A DNA stretch of 64,000 nucleotides from Coccinella septempunctata (GCF_907165205.1 NC_058195.1:14260001-14324000); one strand, 5' to 3'. Positions 34,321 to 45,830 are shown, counted from the stretch's first letter. The notes: generated by a model from the sequence alone, not told the origin. Numbers and translations: made by a program.

Positions 34321-37300
34321 CTAATTAGTCCTGTTTGAGTTATTCCAGTTTTCCCTACTCCTGTTGTTAGCACTGACACCCTCCTTTTGGGCCACTAGGA
34401 AATTTTTCAACTGTATGAGGGACTCATATTCGTTTTGTAGTTCTTCTTGCTGCTGCTGTTCTTTCAGCTGCTGGTCTAATATCCTGTTTTTCTCTTTGTT
34501 CAGGTGCACAAGCTCAGATTGCACCTTAAAAGATAAAAATTGTCATAAGATGCAACTATACAAGACTATATATGAATATAGGGTAGCCCATAAAACACTC
34601 CATTTAGAATATTTCCAAGAAGAGGAGTTTCTTTTATATCAAATGTTAAGACAAGTATGTAGTTTTTCTGCGAACGAAGCTATACATACCTTAAAATATT
34701 CCTTAGCTAATTGTTTGTGCTCTTCATAGAGGGCCATCGACCTGGAGTCGTTTGTGTCTGGGGTGGCTGGCCTCAGGGGGGAATCCAAGAAGGGAAACAC
34801 TTCTTTCTCTAAAATCTCATCAGATATTGATTGTTCTTCAGGTATCGAATAACCATCAGGTTGCATTCCTGAATGCGACGCCGTGTTATTATCTGAAATG
34901 GAAAAAAGGATCGTGATGATTCAGTTCAGCAATATAATGATACCGAACCGTTTGATTGGGTATAATTTTGAATAACCCGAGTGCAAGGACCGAAACGGTG
35001 CTATATTCGGTGAAAAAAGAAAGAACGAAAAATTCATATGCAAAATTTAGCATATCATTATCTCCTTGAAAAATATTGAGTTCCTTTATGAGGTAACACA
35101 AACGAAGAAAATTTTATACGTTAAAAATTTTCGTAATGTGGATATTTCAAGAGTATTCCATAGAAAAGAGGAATAGTCTGAACTTTTATAACATATAAGA
35201 CTTGTTTATCTTTCGTGTTGTCATTAGAATAATCATCTGCAATATAGAAATTTGAGTGGTGAATACCTAGGAATTAAGCTGGATTCCTTGCTGATTTTCA
35301 ACGCCAATTTGGAAAATTTGCGCCTGAAGTTGAAAACTATGAATAATATTTTGAATCAACTAGCTGGTACTTCCATGAGGTGCACATGCAATTACTCCTC
35401 GAACTAAAGACCTAGCTCTGGTTTTTTCGACTGCTGAACATTGTTGCACCGTTTGGGTTAATAGTGCTTATGTGTAAAACAATTGATGCACAGTTATAAA
35501 TCTATCCATAAAAATTATATCTAGAACTATTAGATCTTTAACTATTTAAGAGTAGTAAGAGTTCTTTCACACATTGTACCGCCCCATATTCGTAGACAGA
35601 CTGCAATTATGAATTCTTGGAATAAATTTCATTCCTTTCCCGATTCATTTCCAATTCTCTCCTATAGTAGGTACGTATTCCATAAACTTTTTTATTAATT
35701 TGAGGGGACAAGGAAAATTGGCAGTCTAAATGAAATAGGTACACTATTTTCAACAGAGATTTAGTTAGTGATCCCTCGAATAGAGTTCCTGGTGTCGATC
35801 TTACCAGGAAAATATGGTGTATTCTAAATCGTATAAGAACAGGTCATGGATGTTGTAAAAGTATGTAAAGTGGGCTTTTCAGATGGAATTCAGTTGAAAG
35901 CTCTAGTTGTGAATGCGGGGAACCAGAAGAAATCATAAATCATTATAATTTGGAATTACAATTTCAATCAAGTATATATTATTATCTTTTATTGAGGACT
36001 GACTCAGAAAGATTTGGAATATAACGGACGATGAACATCACTATTTTCAATATTTTAAAATCAATGGACTATAAGGGTGAACGAACGCCAATTTTTATGT
36101 AGGCAGAAGCAAGTCATTTCAGGCAAAATTACTTTATTCCGAAAATTCTTACAATATTGTAAATGTTTGGATGAAAATAATAGATCTGCTTTACTAGGTG
36201 AAACATTGCTTTACACAAACTGATGTCATAAGGTCTTCAACTTTTGGTCTCCTTAAGCACCTTATGTTATTATGTGTGAATCATTTTTGTTTTTTCCTAG
36301 CGAAAATGAATATACTCAAACACTGATGTCTTGTTCAGGGTGGGCCAAATTGGTGATACCTGTACTACAACTTTTTCAACCCAACGACATAGAGGAAAAT
36401 ACCCAGCACATTACTGTCGTAATTTTTCGAGAAACTAATAATGCTATCAACTGCATTCCTCTATCATCTTTTGTTTTCGAGTTATAGGCCAAAATTAAAA
36501 TTTCAACTTTGGTCATTATCTCCGTTTCTGTTTGTGCTAGGATGTTGAAATGAAAACATTATACAGACACTTTTTTGATAGCAATCCAGTGGCGCACTAT
36601 GATTTTTCCAACAGGTATATTTGTTAAGTTGAAGATGTGTTTTTTCTTATGAAAACAGTAGTTTAAAATTATTTAGAAAGACTGAGGGCCGATGTATGAT
36701 ATATTTCTGAAGCACTGAAAAAATGGCGATTTTTTCTACGTCATTTTAAACTACTGTTTTCATAAGAAGAAACACAACTTTATGTTATAGCTCATCAAAT
36801 AAGCCTGTAGGAAAAAATCATAGTACGCCACTGGATTGCTATACAAAAGTGTCTGTATAATGTTTTTATTCCAACAACCTAGCTTAAGCAGAAACGAGAT
36901 AATGACCAAAGTTGAAATCGCCCAAATTTCAATTTTGGCCTATAACTTGAAAACAAAAGAAGATAATGGACTGTAGTTGATGGCATTATAAGTATAAAAA
37001 GACGAACATGTACCATTCATTTTCCTCTATCTCGTTGGGTTAAAAAGTTGTAGTTCAGGTATCACCAATTTTGCCCACCCTATACTTTCCATGCATATAA
37101 CTAGGTAAGGAATCCCTTCGATCAGTTTACTCAAATTTTAAATATGTTAATACAATTTTCTGAAGTAAATTCGTATTATGAGAAACACGTAATAATTACC
37201 TTTCTCTAAACCGGACGGTGATTTAATACCGAAAAATGCTTTGTCAGTGTCATAACTTTACATTTATAGTGAGTAATAGTGACAGTGTGGAATGTGTCAA

Positions 37301-37642
37301 ATTTCCAAGGCCACCCGACATAAAAGCTTTTGGAATGTATTTAACAACTAGACCAAAATGTTTAATGACAAAATTAATTGCAAAGATATCATTGCCTGAT
37401 TACTGTGTGAAGACTGTTAAAACGAAAACAATGAGTTGTCTTTTTATACTTAGACTAAGAAAGCAACTTTTTGATAGCCACTAAAAATTAAAAATTCAGA
37501 TAAAATTCTTTAACACTATCTCAGCAGCAATTATTCAATATTATCGAAAATTTTTGAGAACGCCCATTTTGAAAATAATGGATAAGATCATGAAATTCGG
37601 CCTTTAAACACCTTTTAACGAATTGTCATTTACTTACAACAT
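34321..37642 (-). CDS. MAP3K7 C-terminal-like (TAK1-like, kinase-less) coiled-coil protein (4 exons, 155 aa)
   Basis: Coding exons on the minus strand are 37642-37638 (ATGTT only), 37255-37200, 34892-34690 and 34524-34321 (5+56+203+204 nt, stop TAG). Donors are GTAAGT, GTAATT and GTATGT. The four pieces share one open frame. Residues about 52-88 (VFPFLDSPLRPATPD, then SMALYEEHKQLAKEYFK) match the C-terminus of TAK1/MAP3K7 and, by the VFP.LD spelling, vertebrate MAP3K7CL. Residues 89-137 form a Gln-rich coiled coil (LDQQLKEQQQQEELQ), the region that binds TAB2/3 in TAK1 (family knowledge). No kinase motif was found anywhere to the right, and the first exon lies in a CpG-rich promoter-like block. 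The two tiny first exons are the weakest part; the last two are strong. The alternative is the tail of a full TAK1 gene with kinase exons beyond the window. Confidence 0.75.
35760..35960 (+). mobile_element. LINE fragment (C-terminal end of ORF2)
   Basis: Plus-strand reading gives VPGVDLTRKIWCILNRIRTG followed by HGCC, SSSCECGEPEE and IINH. LNRIRTGHG...C.CG..E...H is the typical end of ORF2 in insect Jockey/I-type LINEs. One stop codon interrupts it. It lies in intron 2 of the MAP3K7CL-like gene, antisense to it. Confidence 0.6.
36336..37081. mobile_element. Foldback element C (746 bp)
   Basis: Left end CAGGGTGGGCCAAATTGGTG, right end CACCAATTTTGCCCACCCTA. Arms of about 340 bp pair almost throughout: TACTACAACTTTTTCAACCC against GGGTTAAAAAGTTGTAGTTC, GCAATCCAGTGGCGCACTAT against ATAGTACGCCACTGGATTGC, ACAGTAGTTTAAAAT against ATTTTAAACTACTGT. 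Inserted in intron 2 of the MAP3K7CL-like gene. Confidence 0.85.
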
Positions 37643-38040
37643 CGCCGGCTCCTGTTGTCGCCCCTCAGGACCCGCGAACTAAAGATCAAAGTTTTCATTT
37701 TCGCCGATTTCTGCCGGAAACCGCGTCCACCAGAGTCGAGGACGCCGCGACACCAAGATCCGAGCCTGGCAGACCGGACAATCCAGGCAACCTCCGTCGC
37801 ACACGATGAAAAACTTATGACTGTGCGATATATGCGATATTATCTGGCATCTTTTCAGTGCCGAAGTACGTTCCACGGACTTCCTCAGGCCGAACGAATA
37901 TTTATTTATTTTTTCGGTGGAAACTGAGGGATTCTATTTTGGAGTCAAGCCGCACAGTCGGAGGCAAGGTCGAAAGCGTCGATTTTCGAATCGATTAGAC
38001 CGGGATTTATCCGTGAAAATTTCGGATCTCGTTACGTATA
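37643..38040 (-). promoter_or_regulatory. CpG-retaining promoter/5'UTR block of the MAP3K7CL-like gene
   Basis: Markedly richer in CpG than the surroundings, like the blocks before Swiprosin and Ero1, and immediately upstream of the 5-nt coding exon. The frame leading into ATG 37642 has a stop (TAG at about 37679), which supports this ATG as the start. Open frames here on both strands are chance products of composition. Confidence 0.45.
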
Positions 38041-38169
38041 TGCATATTTTACACGAAAATTCGCCTTTTTGAACCTCTAAATTATATTTCACCGTTCCAA
38101 ATCAAAATAAGAAAAAAATAAGAACTTATATTAATTTTTGGTCCTGAGAGACCAAAAAACTGTGATATA

Positions 38170-38884
38170 CAGGGTGCGTCTTTGACTCGTATGAATATTT
38201 CATCAGTAGATTCCTGAGGTCAAAAGAAACACTTTTTTCCTTTACAATTTTTTCCGAATCGTCTCAGTTTAAAAGATGCAGGCTGTTGAAAGGCCATAAT
38301 TTTTTTTTTTATTTTTAGTTCTATCTCACAAACGGTTTTATCGAATGAAATGAATTTCGGAATATAGTTGTTCATTTATTTGATTCATCTTTTTCGAACT
38401 CAAGATATCACCCACGTCTTCCAGTTTTCTTATTATTACCATTACGTACAATAAAAATACCAAAAATTTCAAGAGCCCAACTCTTGAAACTAAGTTGGAC
38501 GCTATCTAATGCATATTTGAACATTTTTCAAAATAAAAGTATTCATATATATTCATATTTTCTCGTATGATGCGCCGTTTTCGAGTGATTCGATGTTCAA
38601 AAATTAAAAAGTAACTGTGAAACTTGAAAAATTGGATACTTTGGCTGAATACAACTCTGTTTAAAAGATCCACAGAAGTGTAGTGTCACAGCTTTAGCTA
38701 GTTATTCTGAAGGTGATTTCGTTTTTCCAGTGGCACAGCTCATTATGAAAACTTAAAATCGCCATATCTTTTTACGAGTCTTTTTATCAGGTCCGAATCA
38801 GAAAAAATGGTATGAAAAAAAAATTTTCCTTTGACCTCAAGAATCTACTGTTGAAATATTTGTATGAGTCAAAGACTCACCCTG
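38170..38884 (+). mobile_element. Family 1 element, copy E (reference copy, 715 bp)
   Basis: Complete: begins CAGGGTGCGTCTTTGACTCG, ends AAAGACTCACCCTG, flanked by TA on both sides. The outer 100 bp are inverted repeats (TTCCTGAGGTCAAAAGAAAC against TTTGACCTCAAGAATCTACT; CCGAATCGTC against TCCGAATCAG). The interior shares GATATCACCCACGTCTTC and TGATGCGCCGTTTTCGAG with the other copies. No ORF: a non-autonomous TA-targeting element. Confidence 0.8.
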
Positions 38885-39183
38885 TATATAGTGATTCACC
38901 GAGATATCCTATTAGACGTTTATTGCAAAACTAATCACAATTTTGTGCTGAAGATTTTAAATTTGTGGTTTTCGATAATGATCTTTCTTCCTAGAATATT
39001 TCCGGACCTCTGCAACTTATTTCGTATTTCATATTTATCTGTTGTTAAATAATTACAATTTTAAGTTACAACAAATAATTTTATACCCTCAAAACTTACT
39101 GGGTTTGTCAAACAAATCAATATAAATGAAAATATTTCTACAATTCAATAAGTAGACGACTAATTTATCACGTAAACAGTTAA

Positions 39184-40056
39184 GGCCCGTTTGCACCAAT
39201 ACCGAGTACTTAACTAAGTGTCGTTTAAAGTTAATGGACGCTTAATTTTATTCCCAGTTGCACGACTGTGGCTTAACAGAATCTTAAGTAAGGGGCCCTT
39301 AAGTTTTTATATCTAGTGATATTTCTGTTTTTTATTTTGGTGCAACTTCATCCTAGTCCAATAAAGCTATTTCATTGGTTTGCCGGGTGCTGATAATCGT
39401 TGTCATTTCATTAACCTAACTTAATTGTCCTGTCAGTCAATTTCATGTAAATTATTATATTATTATCAAAGAATAACAACTTTTTGTTGTTGAATTAGTA
39501 TTATTATTGATAATGATAAGGATTGTCAAATAAAGGGTACCTAAGTTTATATAAGTACAACACTTTCTTTGTAAAGTCTTGTGTGAATTTGTTTTATTAA
39601 TGTTGAAGAAGAACGTGAAGAAAATGTCCTTATTGACCTTGTTAGTACGAATACGATGAATGATTGCCAAGCAAGTGGTGGTAATCTACAAAGGGCACTC
39701 AACTTTTCAACAGAAGAAAAGAGATTGTTGCTAACTAAAGTATGATTTGTGACACAAAATTGAAAATTGAAAAACTGATGGCATAACAATAAAGGCAAAA
39801 GAAAAGGCTTGATATTCAATAATGAATTCATTCAATTTTCAAAATCCATCAAAAATGGAGAGTTCTGCAGCCAGTTCAACAAATTATTCTAGGTTAGAAT
39901 CCCGCCCAAATACCTAAGTGGTCATTACAGGAGCGCTTAAATTTAAGGTTAGCTTTAGACATTTAAATGTCACTTAACAGTTGGTGCAACGTAATTTAAG
40001 TTAAAAGTTCATTTTAAGGGACACTTAACACTAAGTATGTTTGGTGCAAACGGGTC
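39184..40056 (+). mobile_element. Harbinger-like element (873 bp) with Myb/SANT-like fragment
   Basis: Ends GGCCCGTTTGCACCAA and TTGGTGCAAACGGGTC form 16-bp inverted repeats. TAA flanks both sides, fitting the 3-bp duplication of PIF/Harbinger elements. Near 39690 the plus strand reads ALNFSTEEKRLLLTKV, resembling the start of the Myb/SANT-like domain of the second Harbinger protein. No transposase. Minus-strand open frames here are shadows. Confidence 0.65.
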
Positions 40057-40654
40057 TAAGACGAACAGAACTTCAAAAAATTCAATTTAAAAATTCATGT
40101 ATGTTGTAAATTGTTCTTTCAACTTCTTCAAACGTTCAGGAAGTTTATTATATAACTTCAAGCAAGTGTAGTTCAATCCTTGTTGTGTCTTCTTCAGTCT
40201 ATGATATGGAAGCATGAACATTTCTTTCTCTCGAGTTCGTAAGAAATTTATGTTGATGGTGGACATATTTCAAGCAGGTGAGTATGAAGATGGAAACGCT
40301 GGTAAGTATGCATTCCCTCTCAAAAATTTCTCGACAGTTACCTGTTGACTTCATTCCGTATATCAGCAAGTTCCTAAAATTGACCCAATGATATGTAGGC
40401 GTTAATTTTCTACTTCCTAGTAGGAACATAAAATTCTGCCATGTCTCTATGCTCCGAACGACTGGAATTGCTAATATCGGTATCTATACGAAAACTCTCC
40501 TTGAAAGTGTTTCATTCACGATAGTAGGAAAAACATTGTTCCTAACTCATGTGGAAAGTGCCTTTTCCGCACTCCGCTCCGCGTCGTTCGTTCAACTGCA
40601 GTCTCTTGTGGAAAAGTGTCACTTTCCACACTTGTAAAATAACTATTTCGGAAC

Positions 40655-41060
40655 ATCGAATCCTAGTTTCCTTCGTCTTTTTTCAATTTCAGTAGGTTTC
40701 GAATTGTAGCCTATGGCGAGACTTTTCGAGAAATTTTTTCATGTGGAAATTCATTCAAAAAATCATTTCACATCGGAAAGTCAATGACATGAATGAATAT
40801 TCGTTCTTCAATGAAAAAAATTTTCATATTTTTTTTCCGTTTGACTATTAAAAAAAATTCTGACTTTCAGAGGTGATGAACTGATCGAATTGAATAATAA
40901 TGAAAACCCCATGTAATTAAGTGGTTTCTGACGTAAGATATACCTTTTCCCCTTTTGAACTGACCACTAAAACGGTGTAGACCCCTCTCCAGATTCTCTT
41001 CTACTGGCCGTTCTAGGAATGGAAAAGACGGTGTCTTCAAAGACGTCACATTTACATCGT
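40655..41060 (-). repeat. Repeat family R, unoccupied copy
   Basis: The minus strand matches both flanks of the LINE at 53251-58058: CTACACCGTTTTAGTGGTCA, TTACGTCAGAAACCACT, CATGAAAAAATTTCTCGAAA, AAGTCTCGCC. At 40960-40980 the sequence runs straight through the site that the LINE occupies in the other copy. A hairpin from GTGGAAAGTG (40550) to CACTTTCCAC (40627) lies just outside. Confidence 0.8.
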
Positions 41061-43481
41061 GAAAAATGAGTATCAACAAAGTTTTGCCAGTAGTGATAAA
41101 ATTATTCAAACAACCATAATCAATTGAAACAAAAATGGAATCGCCAACATATTCTGAGCCGATCTTTAGTCATCGCCCGAAATCGCAGTTTTTAAGACCC
41201 CCAGTCCCTATCGATCTGGCGATTGAATGTTAATCATTTGACAAGAAATAACGTTGTACGAAACCTTGGCCAACATTTTACGCACGTTCAAACGCGAGGC
41301 CGATAGTAAATCTTTGTCCCGCGACCGTTTCGAGTTATTTATTCGCGAATCCTCATTAGCTCCGAAAATATATCTTGTCCGGATGCGAACGGCGTTAAGC
41401 ATTAATTTTTTTCTATTTACGACGGGCGTCAATTCGACCTGTCATTAATTCCTTATATTTTCCCTTTCGACGCCACTGAAGTCCAGGTGGCAAAGTTTTA
41501 CAATTTTGGTTAATTATTTCGTATTTGATCAACGAGAGAAAAAAAAATTTTAAGAAAGAGGAAGAAATGAAAGCTGAAAACAACAACAACAAACGATAAA
41601 CCTTCATGAGAAACTCTTAGACCTGTAAAACCAGAAAAAATTCTCTAGGAGCTGAATAAACACTCGAAGGAAGACAGGAAATTCGAGGAATACTTTTGTA
41701 AAAAAAAGTCAAACCAAACTTCCATTTGAAAACGACCCAAATTAAAGGAAAAAAATTAGTAAAATGACTAAAGATAAAAGATCGTTTCAGTCTTTTGCCA
41801 AGTTAATCCTGTTATTTTTCTCTCTTCAGTCGAGTACAATATTGAAAAGACAAAGATTTGATTTATGTCAATTTTATTTATCTCATTTTAGTCAATTTTC
41901 CTATGGTCATAAGGGAAGCTTAGATGATGAAGGGTCAGCCGATCAACATGCCATTTCAGCAAAACTCATTGGGTGAAAAGTGTATATGAAGAAGCAGTAT
42001 ATTAGCAAAAAGTTTTGAGAGCCAGGCACCACAAAATTGTTCTGTGAAACAAGTAGAAATTCTGAGACACAAGTCAGAAATCTGAGGGGAAAGAATTCTG
42101 AAATGAAACTAAAAATTTGAAGATTCAAAAAAGAATGAGATATAAGTGAGAATAGTAAAAGTAAGTAAGATTTCTGAGATGCAAACAAATATTCTAATAC
42201 CATTTCGAATTCTAAGACACAAGTCAGAATTCTGAAGTTTAAGTCAGAATTAGAATCGATTGAAAAATAGAACTTCGGAGCATTTCTCGGAATTGAAATT
42301 AATTGTGTAATTCTGAATTCAGAATAAGGATGCATCTATACCTCTTCGAGTTATGAAGTTTTCAAAAATGGCAACGATCATAGCATCATTATCATTCGCA
42401 GCTATTACTACAAGGCTATCTATGTCTATCTCCCAACTGTAAGAACAACTTTTGGTAGCGATTATGCTATACCCTGTGAGCTTCAAAGATATTCATATAC
42501 TATGCCACAATTACTACCGGGAACAAGTCCTTATAATCAAGCTTGGTGGTAAGTACTGCACTGCTATTCAAGAATTCTCCATTACAAGTCAAAATTAATA
42601 TTTGAAAATCAGATTTTTGGGTTGTATCTGAAAATTCCGATTTATAAATCAGAATTTCGTATTGAATTCTCACTTGTATCTCAAAACTCCAATTAATGGC
42701 AAACGTAGGTTTTTCCTCCAAGTCGTTTTTCATAAATTTACGTATTCCAAAATAGAAACAGTGACAAAGTGAAAGACATTGGCGGATTCAGTGGGTGTAA
42801 TAGGGTAATCACCGCCCCTAAAAATTGTTTTGCTTATATTTTTATGTTGCTCTTTTGTATTTGTGGAATGATGAATGTTTTTAAATTTTGTCATTTTTGG
42901 AATTTCCCCTCCTGAGCCAATTGGCTGGAAACGCTCCTCATAAGATGATTTTTTCGTTTGTTGGAATTGATGAACGTGAAATTATTGTCTGGGGAACTGT
43001 TGCAGCAAGAGTCCCTAAGTTAGCTTACTGATGAAACATCTCGTTCAAAACAATGATCATGTCCACAGTTCCTCGTGTTGGCAGAAATGGACATCGAGCG
43101 GCGTTTCCGGAGATGATCCCAAATTAAAACGAGTCCGTTTATAAATTGCGACGATACGGACGACTGTGAAAGATGTGGAAGATCATTCTGGATTAACGAC
43201 TTGCGGGTGCAGAAGCGGAAAAGAACGGACATCGAAATAGACGCGGAAGTCTCGATCTGTTCGTTTTAACTGGTTAGTTGTTGGCGCACTGCCATTCTCA
43301 CATAATGCAATCCGTCGTACAGGGTGGGCAATCTGTTAATTTCTCTGAGTGCACTTGAGTGGAATCAACACCTTCTGAATCCCCATTCAAAAACAGAATT
43401 CTTTAGTTCACTTTATTTTTCAATAATTGAAGTACATAATAGGTAATAAAGCGCAGATCAATACAGATATGCACAAAAAGA
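41061..43481. other. Intergenic; CpG-rich islands and a degenerate TTCTGA-type repeat, no gene recognised
   Basis: 41150-41470 and 43010-43270 are conspicuously CpG-rich but hold no convincing coding frame. 42040-42310 repeats variants of TTCTGAGACACAAGTCAGAA, with similar sequence in inverse orientation at 42590-42690. A 75-codon open stretch without ATG (42328-42552 +) ends in the strong donor motif GTAAGTAC, but its product is unrecognised. A solitary foldback end (TACAGGGTGGGCAA) lies at 43318. Confidence 0.4.
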
Positions 43482-44960
43482 GGCAATTTATCATTACCCT
43501 GTATAACTATCAGTTATAACTGGCAATTATGTAAAATGGTGAAATCAAACTGACAACTATACATAATTGCCAGTTCGAACTGACCATAGTAATTGTCAGT
43601 TCAAACTGATAAAAATTGTGAGTTCAAACTGTACATAGTAGGTACGAAAGCGCTGAGCAGACCTGCAGAAATGCAGAAAAAGATGCTGTAATTATTAATT
43701 CGAATTGGCAGTCATACCATGTTAGTTCAAACTGACAATTATTCATTTTGGCAGTTTATTATTACCCTGTGGGTGTCAGTTATAACTGGCAATAATGTAA
43801 AATGGTGAATACAAACTGATAATTATACATAATTGCCAACTTAAAATGACTATAGTCAGCTTGAACTGATTAGAGTCAGTTCAAACTGATAGAAATTGTG
43901 AGTACCAACTCTACATAGTAGGTACGAAAGCGCTGAGCAGACCTGCAGAAAAAGATGTTGTTATTATTAATTCGAATTGGCAGTCAAACCATGTCAGTCC
44001 AACTTACAATTACATAGTTTGGCAAATTATTTTTATCCTGTATAACTATCAGTTATAACTGGCAATTATGTAAAATGGTGAAATCAAACTGACAACTATA
44101 CATAATTGCCAGTTCAAACTGACCATAATAATTGTCAGTTCAGATAAAAATTGTGAGTTCAAACTGTATATAGTAGGTACGAAAGCGCTGAGCAGACCTG
44201 CAGAAAAAGATGTTGTAATTATTAATTCGAATTGGCAGTCATACCATGTCAGTACAACTTACAATTACATAGTTTGGCAAATTATTATTATCCTGTAAAA
44301 CTATCAGTTATAACTGGCAATTATGTGAAATGGTGAAATTAAACTGACACCTATACATAATTGGCAGTTCAAACTGACCATAATAATTGTCAGTTCCGAT
44401 AAAAATTGTGGGTTCAAACTGTACATAGTAGGTACGAAAGCGCTGAGCAGACCTGCCGAAATGCAGAAAAAGATGTTGTAATTATTAATTCGAATTGGCA
44501 GTCATACCATGTCAGTTCAAACTGATTATTCATTTTGGCAGTTTATCATTACACTGTACAACTGTCAGTTATAACTGGCAATAATGTGAAATGGTGAATT
44601 TAAACTGACAATTATACATAATTGCCAACTTAAAATGACTATAGCCAGCTTGAACTGACTATAGTCAGTTCAAACTGATAAAAATTGTGAGTTAAAACTA
44701 TACATAGTAGGTACAAAAGCTCTCAGCAGACCTGCAGAAAAAGATGTTGTAATTATTAATTCGAATTGGCAGCCACACCATGTGAGTTGAAACTGACAAT
44801 TATTCATTTTGGCAGTTCATTATTACCCTGTATAACTGTCAGTTATAACAGTTATAATTGGCAGTTATATAAAATGGTGAATTCAAAGTGACAATTATAG
44901 GTAATTGCCAGATCAAATTGACTATAATAATAGTCAGTTGAAATTGAAAAAAAAAATTGA
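43482..44960. repeat. Tandem satellite, about 5.5 units of 255-275 bp
   Basis: The anchor CCCTGTATAACTATCAG or close variants recurs at about 43498, 43765, 44036, 44291, 44552 and 44826 (spacings 267, 271, 255, 261, 274). Each unit has a constant block GTAGGTACGAAAGCGCTGAG followed by CAGACCTGCAG, and several short dyads of the form CAGTTNNAACTG, including the perfect palindromes CAGTTATAACTG and CAGTTCGAACTG. Units differ by point changes and small indels. No ORF. Confidence 0.9.
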
Positions 44961-45169
44961 GTAAAAATGGCCAATTATAGCTAATTTAACTCAAATTTAT
45001 GCAAAACTTAGTAATCTATTGTTACTTCGTATGATTATTCGACGTTTGTAATTATTATGTATAGTTTAGATGATAGTGTTGCATATGGGTTCAGACTGTT
45101 AAGGGTTTATAAAAATGAAACATTGCAGAAAGAGGGTTTCATTATCGAACAATATCGCTAAGATTATGG

Positions 45170-45830
45170 AAGTTTGGCGGTTGCAGTTTGAAAATTTCAT
45201 ACAAACTCGAATCGAAAAAGTTAGGACCCTTTTGTCAAATCTTAAAAGATAATTGAAAAATTCAGGGACACTGTGTCAGCTGGCTGGAGACGCTGATCGT
45301 CCAAAAACAAGTCGTGCAAATGTAAACGTTAAAAAACAGAGCCTGAGAGTTTCGCTGGAAATTCAGGGTAGTGGACGATGATTGCAAATTTCGAGAGGTT
45401 CATTCTCTTTGCTAATTCAAAACAAAACAATTGAAGCTCAATTAACGGCCAACTTCACACTGCTGGAAGGCACACAGTCGCAAGTAGCCCTAAGAACTTA
45501 TAAATTTGATCGCACCGATAGTCCGGTTTTTAAGTCTTTTTGTAGATTTATTCTCGGTAACGGGATTCGGCAATGAATGAATAAACATAGACAAGTAAAT
45601 GCCGTTTTTTCGAGCAAAATCATCCTAAGCGATGAAGCACATTTTCACCTTGATGGCACACAAGTGGTAGTTGAAAAATAAATGCATCCACAACATGTAA
45701 CTGATTGTTACTGATTTTGGGCTAGATGAATGGTTGGGTATTTTTGAAAATGAGACAATTACTACATTACCTTAGGCTTTTATGGCCAACTCTGAGTGAA
45801 CAATAAAAGATAGAGAAAAAAATTATAGAG
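45170..45830 (+). mobile_element. Mariner-like transposase remnant, split by a LINE fragment
   Basis: Plus-strand pieces in several frames match the IS630/mariner transposase order: IEKF, GDADRPKTSRANVNV, LQISRGSFS (helix-turn-helix part, 45250-45430), then KIILSDEAHFHLDG, VEK.MHPQHVT and GIFENE (catalytic part, about 45615-45760). Many stops and shifts. The middle (about 45455-45587) is replaced by a LINE 3' end. Confidence 0.65.
45455..45587 (+). mobile_element. 3' end of an RTE-type LINE
   Basis: Closely matches the 3' end of the minus-strand LINE fragment at 60245-61150: GGCACACAGTCGCAAGTAGC, CCCTAAGAA, CTTTTTGTAGATTTATTCT, GGTAACGGGATTC, then the AATGAATGAA tail. It is inserted in the mariner remnant, so it is the younger of the two. 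Confidence 0.7.

Noticed and set aside
37655..37927. 90-codon plus-strand and 65-codon minus-strand frames
   Set aside because: Composition effect in the CpG-rich promoter of the MAP3K7CL-like gene; neither has a domain.
43482..44960. CRISPR-like array
   Set aside because: Units are long, diverged throughout and have no repeat-spacer alternation; the genome is eukaryotic. It is a satellite.
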